Shown here in pieces: positions 37,640-49,064 of a DNA stretch of 64,000 nt. The notes under the pieces are model-generated. The model made no database searches and was not told where the DNA came from. It worked only from the letters and a program-made list of their open reading frames with translations. The DNA comes from Ilex aquifolium (taxonomy: Eukaryota > Streptophyta > Magnoliopsida > Aquifoliales > Aquifoliaceae). Where the stretch lies: contig OX637401.1 in NCBI GenBank assembly GCA_951799425.1, positions 14,161,501-14,225,500 of the forward strand. The letters are read 5' to 3'. Each line of letters begins with the position of its first letter. Position 1 is the first letter of the stretch. The position numbers and the translations under genes are program-made.

Positions 37640-40375
37640 TCCATCAAGCCATCCAACAAAAGTGAACTTGACCGCTGTCTTCGCGAAATACCCCGAAGGG
37701 TACAACTCAAATAGTGCAAACACCAATCAAGTCGCTTGAACTTGAGCACTGGTACCGGCTTAGTAAACATATCTGCTGGGTTCTTCGTTGTAGCAACCTT
37801 TTTCACTGTAACAATACCTTGAGCCATAACCTCACAAAGGAAGTGATATCTAACATTAATGTGCTTGGTCCTTTCATGATACATCTGATTTTTGGTCAAA
37901 TGTATTGCACTTTGACTATCACAAAACACAGTAGTTACCTCCTCTTCCAAGCCCAAATCACAGACCAAACCTCTTAACCAAATTGCTTCTTTAACTGCCT
38001 CTGATACTGCCATGTATTCTGCCTCTGTGGTAGAAAAAACAACTGTAGACTGTAGGATCGCATTCCAACTTACAGTGCACCCAAATAAAGTAAAAACATA
38101 ACCTGTCAGAGATCTCCTCTTAGCTAGATCACCCGCATAATCTGAATCAACAAAACCAACAACTGTAGAATCGATGCCATCTCTCCTACCAAATATTAAG
38201 TCAACATCTGTAGTGCCTCTCAAATAACGAAGTATCCATTTCACAGCCTGCCAATGAATCTTCCTAGGATTAGCCATGTAACGGCTAACCACACTAACTG
38301 CCTGTAAAATATCTGGACGAGTGCAAACCATAGCATACATGATGCTCCCAACTATACTAGAATAAGGAACACGAGACATAAACTGCTCCTCATTCTCACT
38401 CTATGGTGATAAAGCTGTTGAAAGCCTAAAGTGAGTGGCAAGTGGAGTACTCACGGGCTTCAAATTCTGCATCCCAAACCGCTCAATAACTTTCTCAATA
38501 TATTTCTTTTGAGATAAATATAACATACATGCTCTTATATCCATGTGAATCTCCATACCCAAAATTTTCTTTGCAGCACCTAAATCTTTCATCTCAAATT
38601 CTGAACTCAACTGTTTCTTCAACCTGTCAATCTCTAACATGCTCTTAGCAGCAATAAGCATGTCATCCACATAAAGCAATAAATATATAAAAGAACCATC
38701 TGACAACTGCCTATGATACACATAACTATCATAATTACTTCTAGAGTAACCATGATCTACCATAAAGGTGTCAAAACGTTTGTACCACTGCCTTGGAGAC
38801 TGTTTCAAACCATATAATGATTTCTTCAACAAGCAAACATGATCTTCTTTACCTTGAACGATAAATCCCTCTGGTTGATGCATGTAGATAGTTCCATCTA
38901 GCTCACCATGTAGGAAAGCTGTCTTTACATCAAGTTGCTCAAGCTCAAGATTGAGTGAAGCAACCATGGCAAGCAATACACGAATAGAGCTATGTTTCAC
39001 CACTTGTGAGAAAACTTCATTGAAGTCCACACCCTCTCTCTGACTGTTGCCTTTTGAAACTAACCGTGCCATGTACCTTGCAGATTCAACCCCTGGGATT
39101 CCTTCCTTTTTCTTGAAGACCCATTTGTAGCCAACAGTCTTCATGCGCTTAGGCAACTTTATTAATTCCCAAGTCTGGTTCTTATGAAGGGATTCAATTT
39201 CCTCAGCCATAGCAACAACCCAATGTGCAGACTCATTACCTGTGACAGCTTCTGAATATGTGGAAGGCTCCTGAACACCAAACTCCTCTGCTATAGTCAG
39301 TGCATAAGCCACCAAATCTGCGTACCCATATTTCTGAGGGGGTCTAATTTGCCTCCTCTCCCTGCCTGTTGCAATACTATACTCTTGTTGCTCATGTGGA
39401 TCATCACCTGAACTAGAACCATGCAAATTTGAAATAGATTGAACTGGAGTACTTTCAAGTACTTTCTGTGAAGCTTCTACCTGTAGCTCCACCTCCTTGC
39501 TATAACCCTGTTCTTTCCCTGAAGAAACTACAAACTCCTTTCTCGGATGAAACATGGAAGATTCATCAAATACAACATCTCTACTGACTATAAACTTAGG
39601 TGATTTAGGATCAGAACACCATAATCTATATCCTTTCACACCATTAGCATAACCAATAAATATGCACTTCTTAGCCCTAGGCTCAAGTTTACCATCATTC
39701 ACATGATAATAAGCAGTTCAACCAAATATTTTTAAATCAGAATAATCAGCAAGAGTACCAGACCATACCTCATGCGAAGTCTTCAACTCAATAGCAGTGG
39801 ATGGAGAACGATTAACCAAATAGCAAGCAGTGCTGACAGTCTCAGCCCAAACGCATATGCCATAGCTGGGTAGTATTTGAATCTGAAATTTTTGAAGATG
39901 ACACACCAGCTGCACCAATCACAGTATCAACATGAAGAACATAGAGGCCATTAATCTTTTTACCTTTCATCACAACCAGGGAACCTCTACAGACTTTCAT
40001 AACTCCACCTTAACCAGAAAACCTGCAACCAATGGAATCTAAAGTACTCAAGGAAATCAAATTCTTTTTTAATTCTAGAATATGTTGTACATCTGTCAAA
40101 GTCCTCACAACCCCATCATGTGTCTTAATTCAAATAGTACCTATTCCAACAATCTTGCAAACACTATTATTTCCCATCAAGACTGAACCACCATTGATTG
40201 ACTCATAGATGGTAAACCAATCCCTATTAGGGCACATATGATAGGAACAACCCAAATCAAGAATCCATTCTTCATTAAAACGTCCATCAGAGACTGTAAG
40301 GACATTATCTGAACCATCAGATGTATCTTCTGCAACACTAGCAACACTAGAGGAATCGGAAAGATTTGATTTTTT
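37640..40375 (-). pseudogene. Copia 2 pol: mutated protease, no integrase core, RT and RNase H
   Basis: After the gag stop the frame continues to a protease motif [11 protein letters not shown] (family: DSG; Ser is Leu here), and on to the pre-integrase motif LWHMRLG at 39859-39846. There the sequence jumps to WAETVSTACYLVNRSPS, normally found after the integrase core, so about 250 residues including the DDE triad are absent. RT-RNase H (39702-38401, then 38379 onward after one stop at 38400) is well kept: WVFKKKEG, VKTAFLHGELD, LLYVDDMLIAAKS with both Asp, and RNase H STTEAEYMAVSEAVKEAIW. Confidence 0.85.
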
Positions 40376-41167
40376 CTATCCCCCTTTATTTTTCAACTTA
40401 AAACAATCACGCTTATAATGACCAATTTTATGACAATAAAAACATTCAACATTATTCTGTTTCTTTCTAGACTGTGATCGATATCCAGATTTTCCTTTTC
40501 CTTTATCTGAATTTCTTTCAACGGATCGACCTCTATTATTATTAGAGGAATTATCATGACGACCCTTTACAAATAAACCCTCGGCCTGAGCATCACTGCC
40601 CTTACTGTTCAATTTAGTACGCAACTCCTTATAATTTAAAGAGGATTTCACATCAACTAAAGAGATTGAGTCTCTCCCATACAACATCGAATTAACAAAA
40701 TTATCAAACGAATCAGGCAGCGAGCATAACACAATCAGGGCTTGATCTTTATCCCCAATTTTAATATCAATATTTTTCAAGTCAATAATAATTTTGTTAA
40801 ATTCATCAAGATGTTCATTAATTGGCGTACATTCCTTCATCTTGAGCGTATACAACCGTTGCTTCAAATACAAGTGGTTGGCGAAAGACTTCTTCATATA
40901 TAAACTCTCCAACTTTTTCCATAGCCCTTCGGCTATGTCTTCATCGATAACCTCACGAAGAACTTCATCAGCAAGAGACAACTGAATTGCACTGTTTGCT
41001 TTTTCTTCAATATTAGCAACTTTAGTCTGATCTGTCTCCTTGGATAAAGTTCCATCAATGGCCTTTGTCAAACCCTGCTGACGAAGCAATGCCTTCATCT
41101 TGATCTGCCATAAACTGAAATTTTTCTGACCATCAAATTTTTCTATCTCGAATTTTGTTGTAGCCAT
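40376..41167 (-). CDS. Copia 2 gag
   Basis: Open from MATTKFEIEKFDGQKNFSLW to a TAG at 40378-40376, 263 codons. It has the UBN2 gag domain (ALLRQQGLTKAIDG, WKKLESLYMKKS, LYTLKMKECTPINEHLDEF), a basic linker and an intact zinc knuckle CFYCHKIGHYKRDC. An upstream extension of the frame into the PBS and LTR is not used, because MATTKFE matches the usual start. The TAG separates gag from protease; in this lineage gag-pol is normally one frame, so it is probably a mutation. Confidence 0.85.
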   Translation of the reverse strand: MATTKFEIEKFDGQKNFSLWQIKMKALLRQQGLTKAIDGTLSKETDQTKVANIEEKANSAIQLSLADEVLREVIDEDIAEGLWKKLESLYMKKSFANHLYLKQRLYTLKMKECTPINEHLDEFNKIIIDLKNIDIKIGDKDQALIVLCSLPDSFDNFVNSMLYGRDSISLVDVKSSLNYKELRTKLNSKGSDAQAEGLFVKGRHDNSSNNNRGRSVERNSDKGKGKSGYRSQSRKKQNNVECFYCHKIGHYKRDCFKLKNKGG

Positions 41168-41180
41168 CCCGAAACCAATA

Positions 41181-41192
41181 GCTCTGATACCA
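41181..41192 (-). other. Copia 2 primer-binding site
   Basis: The minus strand reads TGGTATCAGAGC, the classic initiator tRNA-Met primer site of plant copia elements, three bases inside the 5' LTR. Confidence 0.9.
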
Positions 41193-41195
41193 ATT

Positions 41196-41611
41196 TGTTG
41201 TGAACCAAAACCACAAGCAAAATAATAACATAACGAAATAGAAAAATAGAACACAAAGATTTACGTGGTTCGGCTCAACAAGCAAGCCTACGTCCACGAA
41301 CGAAACACAGCAGCAAGATTTTACTATTGAATGTTGGAGATTACAAAGTTCTCAAATCAAAAGGCAAGAGAACATCCACCCGCTCTATTCCAATATTACA
41401 ATAATTATTGGAAAGACACAAATACAGCAAACCAAAATCCCTATATTTATAGGCTAGAAAACTCCTTTTAAGGTAAGGAGTTTAAATCCATGTAGGGCTA
41501 GAACTCTTCAATACATTCCCAATTAAATAATGAAACAATCTTCTATTTGAAAATAAATACTCTTGAGTCTCCAAATCCAATTGAGACTTGGAATACAAGT
41601 CATAAATAACA
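41196..41611 (-). repeat. Copia 2 5' LTR
   Basis: 416-bp LTR next to the PBS, differing from the 3' copy by only a handful of substitutions. Confidence 0.92.
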
Positions 41612-42024
41612 CATTTTAACATAACAAGTTAACGACAAGAACTCGACATAAAATGAGTGAGTGAGGGTTGATTAGTTTCTAACACAAACCTGAAAACAAC
41701 ATAAATGATAAATGGATTAAGTTAGTGTCAAACACAAATGATCCGACTTGGACACAACAAATCCATTTTACTAGTATTGTAGATAGAAAATGGGTGATTA
41801 TTCCTATATCTTGTAGAATAAGAGGACTTCTTTTAGTTGGCTTTGTTAGCATTTGGATGGAGTGAATTTTTATTTTATTGGATCCCTGTGGGTGGCGATG
41901 TGCAATAAATGCAAACCTCTGGATTGGTTTGTGTAATCTCCCCAGAGATGAGGTAAAATTCATAATATCGATACCTTTGGACTGATTCTGATTCGTCAGT
42001 GTACAAGCATGACTAATTAGCTGC
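41612..42024. other. Intergenic region after copia 2
   Basis: No gene is seen. The stretch 41640-41770 (AACACAAACCTG, GTCAAACACAAATGATCC) resembles part of the repeat at 46747-47228. Confidence 0.45.
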
Positions 42025-42418
42025 ATAAGAGAACAAGGCTCCTATATGATCTAAAATACACAAAATTTTCAAATTTTAGTTATTTAGCTCAAAAATTTCA
42101 TTCCAATAGATTGTCTTGAAAACTTCTAAAATAACATTTTACTACCGTAATATTCTATATTTAGAGTATCACTGTAGTGATATGTAAAAAAGTTTTATAA
42201 TATTTTTTCTTTTTCTCTCATTTCCTCCATTCTCTCTCTTTCTCTCTTTCACAATTCAAAAAAAAAATAATAATACAAAAGGAATGAGAAATAATATTTA
42301 AAAGGAATAGTTAAAAATATAGAAAATATGTTAGAGTGTATATTAGAAAAGTGAGTAACTAAAATAGAAAATGTTGCTTTTTGAGTAGCTAAAATAGCTT
42401 TTGTTGTTGGAGATGCTC
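42025..42418. mobile_element. PIF-type MITE
   Basis: The right end on the minus strand reads GAGCATCTCCAACAACAAAAG, nearly the same as the terminus of the PIF element at 13192 (GAGCAACTCCAACAG), and is followed by TAA at 42419-42421. The interior has repeated AGCTACTCAAAAAGC and TATTTTAGTTACTCA-like units and no gene. The left end is less clear (near 42025). It may have been mobilised by a transposase like the one at 1-13192. Confidence 0.5.
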
Positions 42419-43107
42419 TAAGGTTGCGAATTGCGATGTGACTTGCCAAAGAATAAATCTAGTGAAGTGTTGTCTACTGTAGAGTTTTGACTGGGAGGAA
42501 ATGCGAAAGATTACATTGTTCTTTTTTCTTTTGTTTGTTCCTTAATGTTGGAGAAAGTGTGAAAAGGAAAGGAAGAATAAGAATTACTTGGTTCACGTGA
42601 TTTGTTTAGTTTGCATAAATGGCTAAAATAACTGATGTTTATTGATAAGGGTTACCTGGAAAATTGAGAATATTTGATGTGTCTATGGACCATTCCTGCC
42701 CAATTTTGGAAGTCAAGCTGTAATTTTAGTATTTGTGGCCAGACTCATCGATTTGGACTTGTCTTCTGCTTCATTTCCTAGACTATTTCTTCCATGGGCT
42801 TTACTTCATGTAGTGATGATTTTATTCATGCATTAGTTTGCATGTAGGTGTTTTTTCAGCAATCTCAGATAGTTCTTGGCAATTATTCCTATCATAGTAT
42901 CGTTATGTCAAACATTTGATACATATAATTCGATGAAAAATACACACATTTGTTCTCTAACATTAGCCTTATTGTCACATTTTATAACACACTTTAGACT
43001 ACTAATATTTTGGCTGGCCCTATGACTTTTCAGATGTCCTTGGTTTTGGGTTTATCTGATGTCTAGATCCATCTTTGCCTGTCCAGGGATGCCTTAATTT
43101 CTTCTGG

Positions 43108-43676
43108 TTACACTGGAAGTGTGTCCGTCTCACTCAGAAAGGCATGTGCCCTACGCCTAAGTGAATCGGTCAAGCGGCGTAGCATGAGCCTAACTAGAAG
43201 GCGTAATTCTACCGGTCTCCGCATTACTGTCCAGCAAAAGAAGTGTAGCAATCTAGTTGCTGAAAGCGTGATGAACACCACATAACCAAATCTGGGAACA
43301 CAGTTGATGTTAGAGATGCCAATGACAAGAAGCCAAACAACGCCAGACCATGCCGAACAACACTGACATAAGTTGGAGAGAAAAGTCTCAACTTTGCTTT
43401 GGCCAAGATGCAATATAGGAGCAAACTAACAATGGCAACACACATGGTTTTGGGGTGGGTTTCAAATGGAGTATAGTCCTTGCCTTGGGACTTCAACTGC
43501 ATGAGGTTGATGACAACCGGAACAATAATAAAGGCGAGAATGGCATGGTGTGAAGAGGAAGTATGATGTTCTTCTGTGATATTGAATCTCATATCAATAC
43601 AGACAGCATGAAACTGCCCAGAGAAGCTTGTCCATCCGCGATGAGAGAAGGTTGTTCTTGTTGTGTTGGCCATCAA
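43108..43676 (-). pseudogene. Plant membrane protein of unknown function, copy 2 (frameshift)
   Basis: Opens MMANTTRTTFSHRGWTSFSGQ at 43676 and reads through the position where copy 1 has a stop (NLMQLKSQGKDYTPFETHPK), with hydrophobic segments HAILAFIIVPVVINL, AIVSLLLYCILAK and HGLALFGFLSLASL. After VFPDLVM, a deletion of about 13 bases relative to copy 1 shifts the frame. The original C-terminus continues in another frame (YVVFITLSATRLLHFFCWTV ... AHAFLSETDTLPV, to 43108). The two copies are thus broken at different places. Family unknown; probably four membrane segments. Confidence 0.62.
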
Positions 43677-43907
43677 TAAATACCACTTCCTACATAAGAC
43701 AAAAAACTTTTGAGTTAATGTAGGAAAACATATGAATGCATATTAGAGGAGAACATGAAGAGGAGACCTTAATAGTAAGGACTGCTGTGCTAATGGCATT
43801 TCTTCATCTGTCAAATCAAGTTGCTGATTTAATTAATTATTTGATTAAAGTTCCCATGGCCACTCGCACAAAGAAGCTAGTTTCACTTTGTGCTGAATGT
43901 CTCTGTT

Positions 43908-44270
43908 ATGAACTCAACCGTTGATCCAAAAGTCCTAAGATTTGTGGGGAGTTAGAACTCATAACTATTTGAACGAAATATTCCACTATATCCAAAGTCA
44001 ACGTCCATGGCAGCCAACTCTATCGACATTGTCTTAACGGTAACCCTTTTTTTTGGGTAGATTTACTCAACTATTAGTATTCAACGTGAAAGTATTATAC
44101 TCATACATAATACTAAGACATTTTAATCCAGTTTATAGATCGTCCTTTCTGTGACTCGAACTCATGACGTGATATTTGTTTTGATATTAATTGTTATGAA
44201 CTCAATTATTGATTCAAAAGCCTCAAAATTCGTAGGAGTTAGAACTCGTAACTATTTGCACATAACAATT
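43908..44270. repeat. Pair of ~75-bp direct repeats
   Basis: TGTTATGAACTCAA, GATCCAAAAG/GATTCAAAAG and GTTAGAACTC occur in the same order at 43907-43980 and 44195-44272. No gene lies between them. They are probably ends or pieces of a common plant repeat. Confidence 0.5.
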
Positions 44271-44657
44271 TAGTCAAAATTTTGCTCATCCCCTGACCCT
44301 TTGTATTACATCATGCAGAATTTAAAATATCTGCATTGTCAGAAAAGTTATTGAAAAGAGCTACAATAACAACTGAGGATGTCGAATTCATTCAGGCCCG
44401 GTTTGTTGGTGATCCATGATAGTATTTCATGATCTACAACTACAAGAGATCAGAACTTGGAGTAAATTTTGGATGTGACAGTTACACCACATCAGATTTG
44501 TCACGTGGTATAACTGTCTACTGATAACTCACAAAATAAAAAAATTAGTTCCCATTAATTCAAATTATCACTTTTTCAGGTAAGATAATAACCATTCAAT
44601 GTAAAAGTAGTCAGGTCACTTCGTCCATTTGTTTATTTATTTATTATTTGACGGACG

Positions 44658-44710
44658 TGGTGTAACCATTACACCACTTGACAATGTTAATGTGGTGTAA
44701 CTGTTACACC
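44658..44710. repeat. Two adjacent short palindromes
   Basis: TGGTGTAACCATTACACCA (44658-44676) and GGTGTAACTGTTACACC (44694-44710) are near-perfect palindromes sharing the GGTGTAAC core. A related half-site GTTACACCAC occurs at about 44480. No function is known to me. Confidence 0.5.
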
Positions 44711-44739
44711 CACTATCGAGAATCAACATTATTGGTTTG

Positions 44740-45222
44740 ATTAGGGGTTGAGCCAGGATTTTCTCTTGGGGGGAGGGGGGAGGGCTAAATAGTGGTATAA
44801 CAATATAGTTTTTATTATGATATTTATATGCATAGAACATATAAGAATCAATCACACACGATATAGTATAATTATTATTTTTAATAAAATAAATAAATTT
44901 AATTGAAACTAGTTAGATGTAAAAGTCAAATTAATTGCACTTAATAATTTAAAATAATCTAAAATTTAAAAATTTACAATACCAAAATTTAACAATTTAT
45001 ACAAAATATCACAATTTTAATAGTGAATGGTCAAACATGGTCTAATCAATAGTCCAAAGGATAAAATAAAATCAAGATTATAATATAATATAATGTATAA
45101 ATTATAATTTTAAAATTTTGAATGATATATAAAATACAATTAAAACATAATTTTAGGGATATAATATATAATTTCAAAAAGTTGAAGGGCCATGGCCCCC
45201 ATGGGCCATAACATGGCTACAC
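44740..45222. mobile_element. Non-autonomous element with GGGGT-GAGCCA ends
   Basis: The left end AGGGGTTGAGCCAGGATTTT and right end (minus strand) GGTGTAGCCATGTTATGGCC are inverted and resemble a widespread plant repeat with GGNGNAGCCA termini. The interior is AT-rich and non-coding. A related end occurs at 22690. Superfamily not determined. Confidence 0.4.
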
Positions 45223-45239
45223 CAAAAAAAATAAATAAA

Positions 45240-46170
45240 GTCTTTTGGAAGTCGGTACATCAAATTAGACATAATTGTAAAAAAATACACAGAACAAAAT
45301 GTTTTGGAAAAAAGTACACAGCTAAGATATAAAGACGCAAATGCTCATTTTATACAATTTTCTTTCCTAAGAAATGTAACAAGACATTTATCTTAAACGC
45401 TGAAATTTAGGGTCATTTAATTCGAAATCTCTAATACACCTTGATTCATGCGTATTTTTTTTTTACAAAATTATTTTGTTTTCAAATTATATTTATGCAT
45501 TAAATATCGCATAGTTTTATGGGAGAAATTTAATATTCAATTTATTTTAGGATATATCACTTTGTTTGAATTTCAAAATTTGTTAATTATTTTTTATATA
45601 ATTTGAAATATAAAATTATTTACACTGTAACAAAAATGTAACAAATTTATTAAGCAATAGTGTAACAAAAATAGTGTAACAATACACTGTAACAAAAACA
45701 ATGTTTAGTGGTTTTGTGCATATGGTAACAAATTCAAAACAGAGATGAATTGTTTTGAATGAAATTATATGAAAATATATATTTGACAAAATGAAATAGT
45801 ACAATATTTTGTGTAAATGTATTATTACAATGTTATTATTACATTGTTATGGTGTTCGGATATTAATATAATTTGAAAACAAAACCATTTTCCAAAAAAA
45901 AATACGCATGAATCAAGGAAGGACATAAAAATACGGAACATTAAAGTTCTCCCATAAAACTAGGAGATGTTTAATGCACCACTTTCCAAAAAAAATACGC
46001 ATGGATTAAGGGAGGATATAAAGATCAGAAGAAAATATGGAAATTTCAAATAATGTACTTGGAAACAAATAAGTATCAAAATTAAAGACTTTTTTACCCT
46101 ACATTTTTTTCTGTGTATTTTTTTACAATTAACTACAATTTGGTGTACCTCTTTCCAATTTCTCCAAAAA
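45240..46170. mobile_element. Long foldback element
   Basis: The arms are inverted: 45241-45300 (GTACATCAAATTAG, TAATTGTAAAAAAATACACAGA) pairs with 46100-46165 (TCTGTGTATTTTTTTACAATTA, TTGGTGTAC). Inner arms match too: 45425-45530 with 45890-46010, sharing GATTCATGCGTATTTTTTTT and its complement, plus AGTTTTATGGGAGAA. One inner segment (AAAAAAAATACGCATG) is duplicated on the right. No gene is present. Confidence 0.62.
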
Positions 46171-46746
46171 ATAAAAACTTCTCCTACTGCTATTGTTAGG
46201 GGTTTTTCGTAGGATGGTTTCCTAGAAATGAATTTATTAGTTCGTTATTGTTTTTTATAATGACAAATTATTGCAATTAATTATTTTTTAGACTCAAGAT
46301 TACAATGCAAATTTAATACGTAACATCTATAATATAAAATAGTGCAGGTTTCAATAAATTCATGTGACGATCTCAAATAGATTTATCTAATAGATACCAA
46401 CATCTTTCTCAAAATCATTCACATTGCACCGTGTCTTCAAGCACAAATTACCCTAGTGCATGTCAAGTTAGGTAAATCCGAGTTTTATATGATAGGATGA
46501 GTTTTTGCCTTGATTCACAAAATGGGGTTTTAAACCTGAACTGTCAACACCTCATCCGCGTCTTCCCCACTACATACTTTTTTGGGATAAAGGCATGAAT
46601 CAGCCAGCCTTTGGCGTGATTTTATTTTATTATCTGAAAGCCAAAAATGAAAATTATTCTAATGGGTAGGACAGCAGTCAAAAGTTCTTGTACTCCTGAA
46701 TTGATGTAGATCCAATAATTTATCAATGGGTCCTTTATTAGTGTTA

Positions 46747-47228
46747 GGGGTGATGCCACGAAAACACGATTCGAAATCGATACGAAATTAATAGGTTAGA
46801 GTTGATCATTTCTCGACACAAACCCGTATATGATATGACCTGTTAACACAAATAGTAAATGAGTTATGTTAATGTCAAACACAAACAATACGAAATTGAT
46901 ATGATTAACTCGTTGAAGTAGTATTACAAGAATAAAATGTCAAATTTTTATTATATTTTATCAAGTAGTGACCTAATTCTTGTACAAAAAAAGATATTTT
47001 TACTCATTTTTATTATTACATATTTATTAAGTTAATTTTTAATTTATAAAAAAAGTATGAGTATAGGTTCGATTCAAGGATAATAAAATTTTAAACATAA
47101 AATTGAGCTTTAATTTTTTTATTCACGGGTTATACTGGTTAACACAAACACAACACGAATAGTTAAACGAATTGGGTTAGGGTTGACTAGCGTTCGACAC
47201 AAATACGGACCCGACCCAACAAGATTGT
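46747..47228. repeat. GGGTGA-ended dispersed repeat
   Basis: The left end GGGGTGATGCCACG and right end (minus strand) GGGTGACAATCTTG are inverted. The inside has repeated phrases (CGACACAAA, GTTAACACAAA, ACCCGACCCAAC). It resembles a common plant repeat family. No coding capacity. Confidence 0.4.
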
Positions 47229-47446
47229 CACCCTTAATTAATCTATATATATATATATTAGATGGAATGTGGATCCCAATAAGTTCAAGGGACAAAATTA
47301 AATCGAGTCTATAATTTAAGGAATCAAAGTGTAACTTACCTGTGGGTTAATGAAATGAATTTAAGAGCTTGATTTTTCATTTCAATTTGAGATGATGTTT
47401 TTATTATAAATAAAGGGTAAAGTTAATATATATAAAAAGTTGGATA

Positions 47447-47699
47447 TACGACAAAGTTTTTTTTTTTTTTTATCAGACAACATAATATATTCATTCAAGA
47501 AGGAGAAACATAATTACAATATGAGCGGATAAAAGCCTGTAACAGCCTGTAGCTCTGGTGAGGGACAGCTGGTCCAACTTAATGGTAGTGAGTTGTTCAT
47601 AACTGATGCTGCAACTCAGTGAGCAGCCATATTCTTGGCCCTAGGATTGTAAGAGAATCTAATCTATAAGAGAATCTACGACAAATCTACGACAAAGTT
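47447..47699 (-). mobile_element. LINE 3' fragment with target-site duplication
   Basis: The minus strand reads CCTAGGGCCAAGAATATGGC..., translating to NPRAKNMAAH, a stop, then VAASVMNNSLPLSWTSCPSP, like the C-terminal RNase H region of plant LINE polyproteins. A 3' UTR and a poly(A) tail follow (plus-strand T run 47459-47472). A 12-bp direct repeat TACGACAAAGTT flanks it at 47447-47458 and 47688-47699. This is a 5'-truncated retroposed copy with its target duplication. Confidence 0.7.
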
Positions 47700-47859
47700 C
47701 AAACATACTTGGAGCGTACAACCAAACGTTAAAGGAAAAGCCCCAAGCTACACCACAAACAAGTCTTCCCACAGCACGAAAGGACAGGGACAAACCTAAC
47801 CACAACCTTCCAAATATTAAGGGGGGCATTTAACCTTTCCGACCCTTAATATTTAATTT

Positions 47860-49064
47860 ATATAATAAAGTAAAATATAATTTAAATCTCAAAAGATAAA
47901 CAAAATAATTTTTACTATTCACGATTGAGATTTTTTTTTAATTTTATTTTAAAGTTAATCCAACAGCTAATATTAACACTCCAAATTTAATAGGGAAAAT
48001 AGGCCCCTAAGAGTGTGCTTGGAGTGACATTTTAAAAGTGCTTTTAATATTTATAATTTTTCATAAATACTTTAAAAAAAGGTAGTGTTTGGAACCGTCT
48101 CACCTCCAACCTCACCGCCCCACCACCACCTCCACCTCCATCACCGTTGGCACCCCACCACCACCACCACCTCTACCACAATAACCACCACCACCACTAC
48201 CACCGCCACCGCTGCCATCACAACCCACCATCACCATCTCTACTACTACTACTCCACCACCACCACCACCACCATCCTTACTACCACCACCCTCACCACC
48301 CCCGTTATCGTCTCACCATCACCTTTACCACCGCCACCACCACCCCACCACCCCACCGCCCCACGACCATCACCTCTACAACCACCGCCGTCGCTACCCC
48401 CATCATTACCCCACCACCATTGTCACCGCCACCATCCACTACCATCGTCATCATATTATTATATTTATTACCATTACCACCATCATCTCATGACTACCGT
48501 TGCCACCCACCACCACCATATTATTGTCCACAACCACCCGTCGTTAACACCCACTATCACCCACCCCCACCACACCTACTACCACCCCCTTCACCGGTCA
48601 CCACTATCGTCACCCACCCCCACCCCACTTACCACCACCGTTATTCGCCATCACTTATCATACTGTCACTCAGAAGCATCCATCGTCGCCCACTAACGCC
48701 ACCACCACCGTCATCGCCCCACCACCACAATTGGTAACAACCATCACCGTCGCCCACCACCACCCACACTCACACCCACCACCACCACCACCACCGTCGT
48801 CACCCATGGCTGCCACTACTACCATCACCGTTGCCACCCACGACTACCACCACCCCCACCACGGTCATTGCCACCTACCACAACCATCACTGTGTCCTAC
48901 CACAACCACTGCTGCCCACCACCTCTCACCTCCACTCTAACCGATGTTTAAATTCTTTTATCTTTCCTCTATGTTTGTGATTTGATTTTGAATATGAATA
49001 CAAATATGTTTATGATTGAATTTTTTTTTATTACATTGTGCCTTCAGGCACAGACAATAACTAG
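47860..49064 (+). mobile_element. Non-autonomous Helitron, CCA-rich family, copy 2
   Basis: The 3' end has a perfect hairpin TGTGCC-TTCA-GGCACA (49037-49052) followed by GACAATAACTAG and host T. The 5' part (about 47860-48090) matches copy 1 in reverse orientation. The body 48100-48930 is a degenerate CCA/ACC/CAC array read in several frames as Pro/His/Thr-rich peptides up to about 200 residues. The exact 5' base was not fixed, because the expected TC start is not obvious. Confidence 0.75.

Larger units (their letters stand above)
37202..41611 (-). mobile_element. Ty1/copia element 2 (Tork-like) with both LTRs, integrase core deleted
   Basis: Two LTRs of about 417 bp (37202-37618 and 41196-41611) are almost identical and run TGTTGTGAACC...AATAACA on the plus strand. 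A 4-bp CATT flank occurs on both sides (37198-37201 and 41612-41615). The PBS (TGGTATCAGAGC, tRNA-Met type) and a polypurine tract (CAAGGTGGAGATT) sit in the right places. Gag, protease remnant, RT and RNase H are present. The element is 4.4 kb instead of about 5 kb because the integrase core is missing. High LTR similarity suggests a fairly recent insertion. Confidence 0.93.

Noticed and set aside
43736..43924. 62-codon plus-strand frame near the membrane-protein copy
   Set aside because: Short, no recognisable domain, and its end overlaps a dispersed repeat.
48085..48940. Pro/His/Thr-rich frames up to about 200 residues
   Set aside because: Same array in Helitron copy 2; no start context, domain or conserved frame.
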